From: Sedimentibacter acidaminivorans
GTDB lineage: Bacteria > Bacillota > Clostridia > Tissierellales > Sedimentibacteraceae
Reading direction: 5' to 3'
Assembly (NCBI RefSeq): GCF_017873955.1
Contig: NZ_JAGGKS010000009.1
Span: forward strand, 1 to 64,000
Length of the DNA stretch: 64,000 bases
This document shows, piece after piece, positions 54,209 through 63,909 of the stretch. The translations under genes were made by a program, and so were the position numbers. Each line of letters opens with the position of its first letter. Within the stretch, counting starts at the first letter, position 1. The notes beneath the pieces are model-generated. The model was given only the letters and a program-made list of their open reading frames with translations. It was not told the origin of the DNA and did no database searches.

Positions 54209-56770
54209 TTATAATATTTTTTCCTTTAAATTACTGTTATACATCTTTTCTACATCTTCTACACACATAGGCTTACTAAACAAATATCCTTGAATATAAT
54301 TACAACCTACCATTCTTAATCTTTTATACTGCTCCAGTCTTTCAATTCCTTCTGCTGTTACTTCCAGATTTAAACCATGAGCTAGATTTATTAGATTATC
54401 AATAACATTAACATTTTCAAGTTCTAAAAATTTATCACACAAAGATTTATCGAGCTTAATTTTATTTACTGGAATATATGTTAAATAACTTAGCGATGAA
54501 AACCCTGTTCCAAAATCGTCTAGCGAAATTGCAATTCCCATATCCTTTAATTTATTTAAAAATTTTAATGATTTATCTGTTTTTTCAAACAATATACTTT
54601 CTGTTATTTCAATTTCAATGTATTTAGCTTCAATTCCATTTTTATTCAAAACTTCACTTAAAAACTTTAAATAACTAGTATCCCTTAACTGTTTGCTAGA
54701 GAAATTTATTGAAACTGGTTTTAATTCAAACCCTTTATTTCTCCAAATTACTAGTTGTTCAATAACTTCTTTTGTTACCCACCTGCCTATATCCAATATC
54801 AAACCATTTTCTTCAGCAATATTAATAAATGTACTTGGATAAATTTCATAATTTTTAAGTCTTATAAGCGCTTCAAAACCAACTACCTGAAATGTCTCAA
54901 CATCAACCTGAGGTTGATAAAGCAATGTAAAACCTTCATTTTTCAATGCATCTCTTAAAATAAATTCAATTTCAGCCTTAAATGTTAATTCATCCTTCAT
55001 GTCATTACTAAATATCATACTTATGTTTTTACCTGAATTCTTTGCTTTGTACATTGCTGTATCAGCATTTGCAATCAGTTGATTCATATTGTCACTATCA
55101 ATAGGAAATCTTGTAATTCCAATACTAAACTGTATATAATTTTCTATATTATCTATTTTGAATGAATCATTGAACAAATCTATAATTTGATTTACATATT
55201 CATTTATATCATTAACTTCCTCTACATTTAGTATTAATATGAGAAATTCATCCCCACCAAACCTGGAAACAAATAAATGATCGTTTATTATGCTCTTCAA
55301 TCTAATTGAAATTTGCTTTAACACTTCATCCCCATATGTATGTCCTAATGTATCATTTATACCCTTAAAGTTATCAATATCTAACAATAAAACAGCACCA
55401 GACTTTTTATTTCGAAGTTCATCCCTTAATTTGTTAGAAAATTGTATTCTATTAGGAAGATCTGTTAAATAATCATGGTGAGCAAGATATTCTATTCTAT
55501 CATTTTGATCTTTCATTTCAACCATATTTTCTTGAATTGTATCATATTGAACTCTTAACTCCTCATCAGAAGCAGCAAGTTCTATATAAGTCTGACTTAA
55601 TTTTATATTGCTATCCGTTAATGCCTTCTGTATAGATCTACGATTTATATTATCAATTATTGTTATCGATAACACTATAACTAAAAATAAAATAACTAAC
55701 ATTAGTATTAGCAACGCTTCTTTATTTTGTTCAAATGGATTTGCTTTTTTATTTATGATAATTGCATCTCTTGGTATTAAATTTTCATCAATATCATATT
55801 TTTTTATAATATTATAATCAAAAATATAAACATTCGGTGTTTCATAAATTATATTAATTGACTCAATGGATATTCCGCTTAGAATATTCAAGACCATATC
55901 TGCAGCCATTTTACCCATTTTTGTATAAGATACTAATTTACCTCCTAAGAGACCTTGTCCAATTCCTCCTATTGATGCCCTGTAAACAGGAACATTCGTA
56001 TGCTCTCTAAGTATGTCAACTGCATCATCTATAGTAATAGATTGTCCAGTTTTATCAACAAACATGGATAAATATAATAGAATTGTTTCTTTGTCAACGT
56101 TTTCTAGTATTTGTTCAAGTTCTTTGAATGTATGTTCAGAAACATTAATATCTTCAAATTTTAACTCTTTAAAGTCATTTTTATAACTATAAAATTGTTC
56201 TTTATCTCCTACTCCTGTCAAGGTATTATCTACAATTGCAACAACCTTTTTCGCACCTTCATTAAGACTCATTGCAATTTGTATATTTTCTTTCAGCGAT
56301 GTTTCTTCTATAATACCAGTCATGTTTTTATATTTCTTTGCGAATCTAGCCCTATTAATATTATTGATACCCAAGAAAACAACAGGAAGGTTTTTAAATA
56401 AACCGTCTCTGTTATCTATAGCAAATTGCAGCGCACTATCATCCCCAACAATCACCGCATCATATGTTTTTAGATTATTCATTTTATATTTAATTGATTG
56501 GTGAAAATTATATAAATGCTCATCATTACTAAATCTTTTAGTATCCATATATTCTATATCTAAATTTATTTTATATGAATTTAAAACCGATTGAATACCT
56601 TCTATTTGGTCTGGTACAGAAATAAAGTTTTGGTTGTACGAACTTATAAATAAAACATTCTTATTTGCCTCTTCACCATAAACTCTACTACTAAAAGATA
56701 TACTAAATAGTACAATTAAAAATATAACCATGTTAATCTTATTTTTATTTGCTTTAGCCATTTTTATCAT
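54209..56770 (-). CDS. GGDEF-EAL cyclic-di-GMP protein with ABC substrate-binding sensor domain
   Basis: ~853 residues. A signal/anchor helix (~12-32) precedes an ABC_sub_bind-like periplasmic sensor (~38-340; YDAVIVGDDSALQFAI), a second helix (~355-378) and a coiled coil (~385-425). GGDEF follows (~430-590) with an intact active site RFGGDEF, and then EAL (~605-850) with FEALIRL, ITESILFE, DDFGTGFSSLSYL and QGYLFSKPM, so both synthetase and phosphodiesterase activities are possible. The sensor probably binds an external ligand. I use the ATG at 56770 because GGAGG lies 9 nt before it; the ATG at 56800 has none. Some family members control motility or surface attachment, which would suit the adhesins here. 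Confidence 0.9.
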   Translation of the reverse strand: MIKMAKANKNKINMVIFLIVLFSISFSSRVYGEEANKNVLFISSYNQNFISVPDQIEGIQSVLNSYKINLDIEYMDTKRFSNDEHLYNFHQSIKYKMNNLKTYDAVIVGDDSALQFAIDNRDGLFKNLPVVFLGINNINRARFAKKYKNMTGIIEETSLKENIQIAMSLNEGAKKVVAIVDNTLTGVGDKEQFYSYKNDFKELKFEDINVSEHTFKELEQILENVDKETILLYLSMFVDKTGQSITIDDAVDILREHTNVPVYRASIGGIGQGLLGGKLVSYTKMGKMAADMVLNILSGISIESINIIYETPNVYIFDYNIIKKYDIDENLIPRDAIIINKKANPFEQNKEALLILMLVILFLVIVLSITIIDNINRRSIQKALTDSNIKLSQTYIELAASDEELRVQYDTIQENMVEMKDQNDRIEYLAHHDYLTDLPNRIQFSNKLRDELRNKKSGAVLLLDIDNFKGINDTLGHTYGDEVLKQISIRLKSIINDHLFVSRFGGDEFLILILNVEEVNDINEYVNQIIDLFNDSFKIDNIENYIQFSIGITRFPIDSDNMNQLIANADTAMYKAKNSGKNISMIFSNDMKDELTFKAEIEFILRDALKNEGFTLLYQPQVDVETFQVVGFEALIRLKNYEIYPSTFINIAEENGLILDIGRWVTKEVIEQLVIWRNKGFELKPVSINFSSKQLRDTSYLKFLSEVLNKNGIEAKYIEIEITESILFEKTDKSLKFLNKLKDMGIAISLDDFGTGFSSLSYLTYIPVNKIKLDKSLCDKFLELENVNVIDNLINLAHGLNLEVTAEGIERLEQYKRLRMVGCNYIQGYLFSKPMCVEDVEKMYNSNLKEKIL

Positions 56771-56828
56771 GGGTAAGTCCCTCCGCCCTACAATTAACAA
56801 AATGCATACCTAGCTTTATATTTTTGAA

Positions 56829-56868
56829 TTTATTATGTTTATTATGTTTATTATGTTTATTGTGTTTT
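56829..56868. repeat. Short tandem repeat
   Basis: The 9-mer TTATTATGT (with one TTATTGTGT variant) is repeated about four times upstream of the GGDEF-EAL gene. Such runs can change length by slippage and alter promoter spacing. Confidence 0.7.
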
Positions 56869-56992
56869 GTATTTTATTTAATAAGATACACAATAAAATA
56901 ATATCATAAAATCTAACAAATTATAACTACTAATTAGAAATTATATACCCAACTATTTTAGTAAGTAACAATTTCTTATTATTAAACACTTT

Positions 56993-57027
56993 TTTATTTA
57001 AAAGGAGACATTCATAATAATGTCTCC
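56993..57027 (-). terminator. Terminator after bacteriohemerythrin
   Basis: GGAGACAT/ATGTCTCC hairpin (57004-57027), followed by TTTTAAATAAAAAAG on the minus strand. Confidence 0.7.
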
Positions 57028-57069
57028 TCACTCTTAAATTATAATTATTTGTTATTACTATTTTCTTTA

Positions 57070-57477
57070 CTATACTCCTTGTTTTTTTGCAAACTCACCT
57101 ATTCTTTTATCTTGCATTGAAATGTGTTTTACTAACCAATCAAGTATCATTTGATTAGCATTAATAATAACACTAATATTTGCCCCTGAATTCTCATATT
57201 CTTTTCTTAAATCAGCCAATTTAGAAATAAAACCAATGTGAAGTTGTTTTTGAACATTATATTCTGGATAATTAATACTCAACATATACTTTTCCTCATC
57301 TTTAAAATGAGTTTTTGTATACTCATCTAAAAAATCAAACATTTTAACTATGTAATCCTTCGACTTACCTTGCTTACCTGCTTCAAATAATTGGTCTGCC
57401 TTCTCAAACCATGTTTTATGTTGTCGGTCGATAAGTTCTACACCAACTGCTAAATCTTGTGTCCACGTTAGAGCCAT
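57070..57477 (-). CDS. Bacteriohemerythrin
   Basis: A 135-residue single-domain hemerythrin with the di-iron ligands in place: RQHKTWF (His ~20), THFKDEEKYM (His ~57, Glu ~61), KQLHIGF (His ~78), and KHISMQDKRIG with a His and Asp (~115-120). It binds O2 reversibly at a non-haem di-iron centre and in anaerobes may buffer or sense oxygen or nitric oxide. It is cytoplasmic, with no signal peptide. AGGAG precedes the ATG. It is monocistronic, flanked by a terminator. Confidence 0.93.
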   Translation of the reverse strand: MALTWTQDLAVGVELIDRQHKTWFEKADQLFEAGKQGKSKDYIVKMFDFLDEYTKTHFKDEEKYMLSINYPEYNVQKQLHIGFISKLADLRKEYENSGANISVIINANQMILDWLVKHISMQDKRIGEFAKKQGV

Positions 57478-57567
57478 TTTATAAAATCTCCTTTAAATAT
57501 ATAATATATACCAATTAAACCAATAATTTAAACACTTAATATTATTAAGTAACTGTAATATTATTGT

Positions 57568-58308
57568 TTACATCCCGTAAATTTTAAAAACATCATCTGT
57601 ATAAGTACCCTTTTCATTGTAAATATACAATGGGGGTTCGAATTTAAGTTCCGGGTTTCCATATTTTGAAGCACGAATTAATACCATATTTGGCTTATCT
57701 CCAAATTTTGGGTGAACAAATCTAATTTGTTTCGGCTCTAGTTTATGTTTTCTTAACAAGCATATAATATCAACTAATCTATCTGGCCTATGAATCATAT
57801 AAAACCTACCATATTGCTTTAACAATGACGATGCAACACTAATAACATCTTCTAGTGTGCATTTTATTTCATGCCTTGATATGGCCTTTTGATCGTTTGG
57901 ATTAATTATTCCACTGTTATTCAGCTTATAAGGTGGATTAGATATTACAGCATCAAAAGAACCCTTTTCTAAATATTTAGTAGCTTCTTTTAAATCAATA
58001 TTTAGTATTTTTATTTTTTTTTCAAGATTATTAAGCTCCACGCTTCTATTAGCCATTTCCGCAACTTCTTTCTGTATTTCAATTCCTACAGCTTCAGAAA
58101 TATTTCTTTTACCACTTAGTAATATTGGTATAATTCCCGTTCCTGTACCTAAGTCAGCTACTCTAGAATTATTCTTTACATCACAATAATTTGTCAATAA
58201 AACTGCATCCATTCCAAAACAAAACCATTTTTTATTTTGTATTATTTTTAAACTCTTACATTGTAAATCTTCTATTTTCTCATTTTCTTTTAATATTATG
58301 TCTATCAA
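57568..58308 (-). CDS. trmN6: tRNA1(Val) (adenine37-N6)-methyltransferase family protein
   Basis: 246 residues, SAM-dependent methyltransferase of the YfiC/TrmN6 family. WFCFGMDAVLLTNYC (~28-42) is the usual N-terminal element, the SAM motif is VADLGTGTGIIPILL (~50), and the N6-adenine catalytic motif is AVISNPPYKLN (~123). The product methylates A37 of a tRNA if the family function holds. It is separated from the Opp operon by 99 bp with the same direction and could be transcribed with it. Confidence 0.88.
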   Translation of the reverse strand: MIDIILKENEKIEDLQCKSLKIIQNKKWFCFGMDAVLLTNYCDVKNNSRVADLGTGTGIIPILLSGKRNISEAVGIEIQKEVAEMANRSVELNNLEKKIKILNIDLKEATKYLEKGSFDAVISNPPYKLNNSGIINPNDQKAISRHEIKCTLEDVISVASSLLKQYGRFYMIHRPDRLVDIICLLRKHKLEPKQIRFVHPKFGDKPNMVLIRASKYGNPELKFEPPLYIYNEKGTYTDDVFKIYGM

Positions 58309-58407
58309 TTTTTATTCTCTCCACAATAGGTAGTATATTTCTTGTTTTATAAAAAGCAAGATGCGAACTATATATAGTACTTAATAATATAACTATTCTA
58401 GCATCAA

Positions 58408-59211
58408 CTATATGAATGAACTTTCAATTAGCTTCTTGGTATATTTTTCTTTAGAATTTGTCAAAATTTGTTTAGCTTCACCCATCTCAACTACATTTCC
58501 CATATTCATTACCATAATCTCATCAGCCATATAATTTACTACACCAATATCATGAGAAATGAATATATATGCTATATTATATTCTTTTTGAAGATCTTTT
58601 AATAAATTTAGTATTTGAGCTTGAATTGAAACATCAAGCGCTGAAACTGGTTCATCACATATTATAACGTGAGGTTTAACAACAAGTGCCCTGGCTATAG
58701 CAGCCCTCTGGCACTGTCCTCCACTCATTTCAAGCGGATATTTATTTTTAAAAGCGCTATCCAGCCCAACTTTTTCCAAAATATCATCTACCATTTTTTC
58801 AGCATCCCTACTATTTTTTGCATAATTCAAAATAAATAGTGGTTCTGAAATTATGTGTCCAATTTTATAATTAGGATCCATGGAACCTTTTGGGTCTTGA
58901 AAAATAAATTGCACATTTTTCCTATACTTTTTATATTCAGCATATGATAATTCTTCAATATTTCTTCCTCTGTAACAAACTTTACCAAAAGTAGGTTTAA
59001 GTAATCCACCAACAATTTCACCTGTTGTCGATTTTCCGCTGCCTGACTCTCCGACTATACCAATAGTTTTGCCTTGTATAACATTAAAACTAGAATTTTT
59101 TACTGCCACAACTTTATCGAGTGTTTTTCCAGTTATGAAATGTTTTTTTACAATAAACTCTTTTCTAATATTTACTGCTGAAAGTATTGAATTTTCGTTT
59201 TGACTATTCAT
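58408..59211 (-). CDS. oppF: Oligopeptide/dipeptide ABC transporter ATPase (OppF-type)
   Basis: 267 residues. Walker A GIVGESGSGKSTTGE (~49), signature MSGGQCQRAAIARAL (~163) with Walker B VIICDEPVSALDVS, Q-loop FIFQDPKGSMD and the H-switch ISHDIGVV. Residue pattern and position match OppF. It lacks the long C-terminal extension of many OppF proteins. It is the last gene of the five-gene operon and supplies one of two ATPases for peptide uptake. Confidence 0.9.
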   Translation of the reverse strand: MNSQNENSILSAVNIRKEFIVKKHFITGKTLDKVVAVKNSSFNVIQGKTIGIVGESGSGKSTTGEIVGGLLKPTFGKVCYRGRNIEELSYAEYKKYRKNVQFIFQDPKGSMDPNYKIGHIISEPLFILNYAKNSRDAEKMVDDILEKVGLDSAFKNKYPLEMSGGQCQRAAIARALVVKPHVIICDEPVSALDVSIQAQILNLLKDLQKEYNIAYIFISHDIGVVNYMADEIMVMNMGNVVEMGEAKQILTNSKEKYTKKLIESSFI

Positions 59212-59236
59212 ATTATCCTCTTTCGCAAATGCAAAA

Positions 59237-60187
59237 CTAACTTAAATTGCATTTGTAATAATGGTTATTTTCAATATTATTTTCTATAACTTTTTCCGAA
59301 CATATATCCATCGCTTTGGGACATCTAAATCTAAAAACACAGCCTTTATTTCCTCTTCCAGTTTCTTGTACAAATCCAGGAATCTCAGAAAGACGTTCAT
59401 TTTTTTTCATATTAAAGGTAGGTATTATTTTAATTAGCAACTGTGTGTATGGATGCTTTGGATTTTGAAATACATCATCAGAAAACCCAGATTCTACAAT
59501 TTGTCCTGCATACATTACTGCGATTCTATTACTGTAATGCTTAACTAATGCTAAATCATGAGAAATTAGTATAATTGATATTCCTAATTCTTCATTAATT
59601 GTTTTGAATAAATCTATGACCTGCCTTTGTATTGTACTATCTAAAGCTGTCGTAGGCTCATCTGCAATAATAAGCTGTGGATCATTCATTAAGGCCATAG
59701 CGATGTTTACTCTCTGGCGCATTCCTCCGCTCAATTGCCAAGGATAATACTTCAAAATATCATCCGGATTTTCAAATCCAACTTTACTTAATAGCATTGA
59801 CGCTTTTTCTAATGCCTCTTTTTTACTTTTATTCATATGATAAATATATCCATCACCTATTTGATTTTTTATTTTTATCATAGGATGCAGAAAAAAAATA
59901 GTGTTTTGTGGTATAAATCCAACATTTTTTCCTATTAGCTCTCTCTTTTCATTTTTAGTCATGTCAACAATATTTTTGCCAATAGTTTCTATTAAATCTA
60001 CTTTATAATCCAAATTTTCTGGCAATAAATTAATTATTGATTTTGCTGTAAGGGTTTTACCAGATCCAGACTCGCCTACGAGTCCAAATATTTCTCCTTT
60101 TTCTATACTCAGAGAAACCCCATTAACCAAAATATTATTTTTATTATCATTTATAGTTAAATTTTTTATATTCACTATTTTATCCAT
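59237..60187 (-). CDS. oppD: Oligopeptide/dipeptide ABC transporter ATPase (OppD-type)
   Basis: 316 residues. Walker A GLVGESGSGKTLTAKS (~34), signature LSGGMRQRVNIAMAL (~153), Walker B LIIADEPTTALDS and H-loop ISHDLALVKHY. The C-terminal oligopeptide extension (~250-316) has the cysteine set CVFRFRCPKAMDIC and ends near HYYKC, which in OppD/DppD homologues can hold an Fe-S cluster. It pairs with OppF. Confidence 0.92.
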   Translation of the reverse strand: MDKIVNIKNLTINDNKNNILVNGVSLSIEKGEIFGLVGESGSGKTLTAKSIINLLPENLDYKVDLIETIGKNIVDMTKNEKRELIGKNVGFIPQNTIFFLHPMIKIKNQIGDGYIYHMNKSKKEALEKASMLLSKVGFENPDDILKYYPWQLSGGMRQRVNIAMALMNDPQLIIADEPTTALDSTIQRQVIDLFKTINEELGISIILISHDLALVKHYSNRIAVMYAGQIVESGFSDDVFQNPKHPYTQLLIKIIPTFNMKKNERLSEIPGFVQETGRGNKGCVFRFRCPKAMDICSEKVIENNIENNHYYKCNLS

Positions 60188-60192
60188 TAATT

Positions 60193-61026
60193 TTAAGACC
60201 TCCTTTTAAGTAGGAAATCATTTAATCCATCACCAATTAGATTAAATCCTAGAACAGTTATTATTATAGCAATACCTGGAGCAACTGCTAAATAAGAATA
60301 CTGTAAAAAAAACTGCCTAGCTTCACTTAACATTAAGCCCCAACTTGAATTTGGGGGTTGTATACCAAGTCCAAGGAATGATAGAGAGGTTTCTATCATA
60401 ACAGCAGTACCAACAGCGGAACTAAATTGTGTGACTAACTTGGGAAGCATAGCAGGAACAAAATGCTTAATAAATATTTGCATGTTAGTGCTTCCATAAC
60501 TCTTAGCTGCTTTAATATATAATAGGCTTTCAGTATCTAGCATCATTGAATTAACAAGCCTTGAAAATGTCGGTATCATAAAAATGCTAATTGCAATTAT
60601 CGAACCAGCTATCCCCCTACCAACAACAGTTACAAGCATTAAAGCAAGCAAAATTCCTGGAAAGGCCATTAATCCATCTATAATCCTCATAATTGAAGAT
60701 CCAACTACTTTCTTGAATTGAGCAGATATTGCGCCTAAAGTTATTCCAATCAATGCTCCAATAATTACCGAACTTATACTTACTAATAATACGGTCCTAG
60801 AACCCACCATTATTCTACTTAGTATATCTCGTCCAAAGTTATCAGTACCAAGTAGGTGTTCACGATCTGAATTAGGTTTAATAAACCTTTCTGATATATT
60901 CATTTCATTTGGAGCATATGGGATATGAATAAACGATAATATACATATAAACAAAATGAATAAAACAAGTATTATTCCTATCAACAAACTATAATTACTA
61001 TATACAGAATTTTTCTTTTTCGACAT
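60193..61026 (-). CDS. oppC: Oligopeptide ABC transporter permease (OppC-type)
   Basis: 277 residues with an N-terminal helix (~14-35) followed by the OppC_N segment (ISERFIKPNSDREHLLGTDN). Five further helices form the BPD transporter domain, with the EAA-type cytoplasmic loop around YIKAAKSYGSTNMQIFIKHF. It begins 3 bp after oppB ends, so the pair is translationally coupled. Confidence 0.92.
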   Translation of the reverse strand: MSKKKNSVYSNYSLLIGIILVLFILFICILSFIHIPYAPNEMNISERFIKPNSDREHLLGTDNFGRDILSRIMVGSRTVLLVSISSVIIGALIGITLGAISAQFKKVVGSSIMRIIDGLMAFPGILLALMLVTVVGRGIAGSIIAISIFMIPTFSRLVNSMMLDTESLLYIKAAKSYGSTNMQIFIKHFVPAMLPKLVTQFSSAVGTAVMIETSLSFLGLGIQPPNSSWGLMLSEARQFFLQYSYLAVAPGIAIIITVLGFNLIGDGLNDFLLKRRS

Positions 61027-61029
61027 TAT

Positions 61030-61986
61030 TTATTCCCCACGTTCAAATGTTTTTATTCTAGGATTTATAAACATAATTAAAATATCAACTACTAGTGTTA
61101 TTAGTATAACAAATGTAGTAATAAACATTACAAGTCCTTGTAAAAGAACTATATCTCGATGTTCTACAGCAGTTAATACTAACCTTCCTAAGCCTGGAAG
61201 TGCAAAAACTGTTTCAACAACAGTTGTACCACCTACAAGCTTAGCAAATTGCATTCCAATAATTGTTAAAGGGGCAACCATCGCACCTCTTAGAGCATAT
61301 TTAAAATATATTGAAATTAAACTTAGCCCTTTAACTCTAGCCATTTCCATATAATCTTGACTAATTGATTCCTGCATAGAGCTTCTAACTATTCTAAGCA
61401 AAAGTCCAAACTCTCCTATAGCCAAAACAACAGAAGGCAATGTTATGCTTTTTAGAAATTTTATGAAATTTTCGCTAGCAGGCACATACCCTGATATTGG
61501 AAACCACTTTAGTCTAAGTCCAAAAAAAACTACAAAAACCATTCCTATCCAAAAGGAAGGAATGGCTGTTCCAAGCTGCATTATACTTCTTGAAAAATAA
61601 TCTATAAAACTATCCTTTTTTACAGAGGACAATACTCCAAATATAAATGCTACTAATGTTGCAATAATCATGGAAAACAAAGCTATAGATAAAGTAACAG
61701 GCAAACAATTTAATATCAATAAAGAAACAGACTCTCCATATAAATATGATTCACCCATATCAAATCTTAAAAAATCTATTAACCAACTTCCATATTGCAT
61801 ATAATATGGCTTATCAAGCCCCATAGAAACATGAAGGTCTTTAACCATGTCCGGAGTAGCTTCTGTTCCAAGTATAAGCTGTGCAGGGTCTCCAGGTAGT
61901 ATCATTAGTACCATAAATGTAATTATAGACACTAAAAATAATACTATGACTGCTCCCTTAATTCTATTTATTAAATAATTAAGCAC
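61030..61986 (-). CDS. oppB: Oligopeptide ABC transporter permease (OppB-type)
   Basis: 318 residues: six membrane helices with the usual OppB start (IMLNYLINRIKGAVIVL-like, here MLNYLINRIKGAVIVLFLV) and an N-terminal periplasmic loop (LPGDPAQLILGTEATPD, then SMGLDKPYYMQYG). The EAA loop reads QDYMEMARVKGLSLISIYFK. It forms the channel with OppC. It lies 18 bp downstream of the binding-protein gene. Confidence 0.92.
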   Translation of the reverse strand: MLNYLINRIKGAVIVLFLVSIITFMVLMILPGDPAQLILGTEATPDMVKDLHVSMGLDKPYYMQYGSWLIDFLRFDMGESYLYGESVSLLILNCLPVTLSIALFSMIIATLVAFIFGVLSSVKKDSFIDYFSRSIMQLGTAIPSFWIGMVFVVFFGLRLKWFPISGYVPASENFIKFLKSITLPSVVLAIGEFGLLLRIVRSSMQESISQDYMEMARVKGLSLISIYFKYALRGAMVAPLTIIGMQFAKLVGGTTVVETVFALPGLGRLVLTAVEHRDIVLLQGLVMFITTFVILITLVVDILIMFINPRIKTFERGE

Positions 61987-62004
61987 AAAACCACCCCGTA
62001 TATA

Positions 62005-63516
62005 TTATTCAAAATATACATCCTTAAAATCATAAATGTCAATAGGGAATATATTCATTCCTTTTACATTATTTTGCATTCCTAGCATTGTATATGGCGT
62101 TTGAACATATATTGCTGGAAGTTTGCTAGCAAGTACTATTTGAATTTGTTTATAAATATCTTTTCTTTTATCGCCATCTAGTTCCTGTAATGCTTTATTT
62201 AATAGTTCATCTACTTCACCAGTTTTTAGGCTTATATAATCCTCGCTATCAGATTTGTATCTTGATAAGAATGCATATGAATCAAGTCTTCCTGTATGAC
62301 CAACTACTGTCATTTCAAATTTTTTACCACTGTATACTTCACTTACCCATGTTCCCCACTCGACAAGTTCAATATTAACACGAATACCAATCTTACTCAG
62401 TTGGTCAGCTATTACTTGGCCAGCATCAACATGTATCTGATAATTCTTAGGAAGTGTTAACTTTATATCAAAACCATTTTCATAACCAGCTTCTTTTAAT
62501 AACTCTTTTGCTCTTTCAGGATTATATTCCATAACATCATTAGTATCATAATAATCAGGAGACGTTGTAGGTAAATGTGAACCTATTTTATCACCATATC
62601 CAAACGATGATGCTTCTATTATTTCATCTTTGTTTATTGCCATAGACATTGCTTGTCTAACCTTCTCATTGGAAAGTATTTTATTGTCCGTATTTAACGA
62701 CATAATTTGAACCGCATTCATAGGTTGTGCAAGAATACTATAATCTGTATTATCCTTAAGAGTTTTTACTTGATCTCCAGTCAATGGAATTATATCCAAA
62801 TCACCAACCTGTAATCCGGCCATAAGAGATGTCGCATCTGGTATTAACTCAAGTTTTACAGTTTCAAGTTTTGGTTTAATTCCATAATAATTTTCATTTC
62901 TCTCTAAAATTATATGTTGCTGAGGAACCCATTCTTTTAATTCAAATGCTCCAGTTCCTACAGGTTTAGTTTTTAAATTTGCAACTTCCTCTTCAGGTAC
63001 TATTGCAGCCCATGGATATGCAAAGTTTTTTAATAGCTCAACATCTAATTTTTCTGTAACAAATTTTATATTATAATCATCAATAATTTCTATCTTTTTT
63101 ATGTTAGCATAATCTCTAGCTTTAGGACTTTCTTCATCTTTTAATCTGTTAAAAGAAAATTCTACATCTGAAGATTTTAATTGTCTGCCATTTTGAAAGA
63201 ATACATCTTCTCTTATTTTAAATGTAACTTCCATCCCATCTTCTGAAATGTCCCATTTTTCAGCAAGTCTAGGTGTTATTTCCCAACCTTGTGTAACTCC
63301 AATAAGTGTGTCGTAAATATTGTTAGTTACTACAAATGTAGATGCCGCAGCAGTTCTTTGAGGGTCAAGACCTTCAGGGTCAGTTTGATATCCCATAGTC
63401 AATTCAGTTTTTTCATTTGAGATTTCGGATGGATTAGTTGGTTGTTCACCATTAGAACAAGCAGATAAGCTTAATAGCATAATAAATGCCATTAATAAAA
63501 TTAAGAATTTTTTCAT
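62005..63516 (-). CDS. oppA: Oligopeptide-binding lipoprotein (OppA-type)
   Basis: 503-residue SBP_bac_5 family protein. The lipoprotein signal is MKKFLILLMAFIMLLSLSAC, with the lipobox LSAC and lipidated Cys at residue 20. The body has PEGLDPQRTAAASTFVV, VEFSFNRLKDEESPKARDY, IMSLNTDNKILSNEKVRQAM and the conserved end INIFPIDI-like strand. It captures peptides (or nickel or other ligands in some homologues) and delivers them to OppBC. It heads the operon oppABCDF, with AAAGGA upstream of the ATG. Ligand cannot be read from sequence. Confidence 0.9.
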   Translation of the reverse strand: MKKFLILLMAFIMLLSLSACSNGEQPTNPSEISNEKTELTMGYQTDPEGLDPQRTAAASTFVVTNNIYDTLIGVTQGWEITPRLAEKWDISEDGMEVTFKIREDVFFQNGRQLKSSDVEFSFNRLKDEESPKARDYANIKKIEIIDDYNIKFVTEKLDVELLKNFAYPWAAIVPEEEVANLKTKPVGTGAFELKEWVPQQHIILERNENYYGIKPKLETVKLELIPDATSLMAGLQVGDLDIIPLTGDQVKTLKDNTDYSILAQPMNAVQIMSLNTDNKILSNEKVRQAMSMAINKDEIIEASSFGYGDKIGSHLPTTSPDYYDTNDVMEYNPERAKELLKEAGYENGFDIKLTLPKNYQIHVDAGQVIADQLSKIGIRVNIELVEWGTWVSEVYSGKKFEMTVVGHTGRLDSYAFLSRYKSDSEDYISLKTGEVDELLNKALQELDGDKRKDIYKQIQIVLASKLPAIYVQTPYTMLGMQNNVKGMNIFPIDIYDFKDVYFE

Positions 63517-63909
63517 TTTAGTTTTTTCCTTTCAGTTAATAAAATTTTTTCTAATATCTTTTACTGAATATAGATAATAGTATATAGCATTTTCAAGCAT
63601 TATAATCAAATCATATGTCTTTTATATTTATAACAAAGTATCTGTAATAACTTTTGAAAATAATATTATTATCTAAATTAAATTTAAACCCACCTATGTT
63701 TATCATAAATTCATTGCAATGTCAATAGATTTAAACAAAAAAAATAAATTAATTCGATTGCTTAATTTTATCTATACGGTTGCATATTAAAATTATTTGC
63801 TTTATAATATTTATATATTCAAAATTTTTATTACATAAAGTTTGTCAAACAACTTTTAATGTAATATAAAAAACAATAAAAGTTTAATAACAATTTAAGG
63901 AGTTAATAA
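63517..63909. other. Divergent intergenic region
   Basis: A+T-rich gap between oppA (minus) and the ABC exporter (plus). It must carry both promoters. I see no riboswitch, repeat or small gene. Confidence 0.5.
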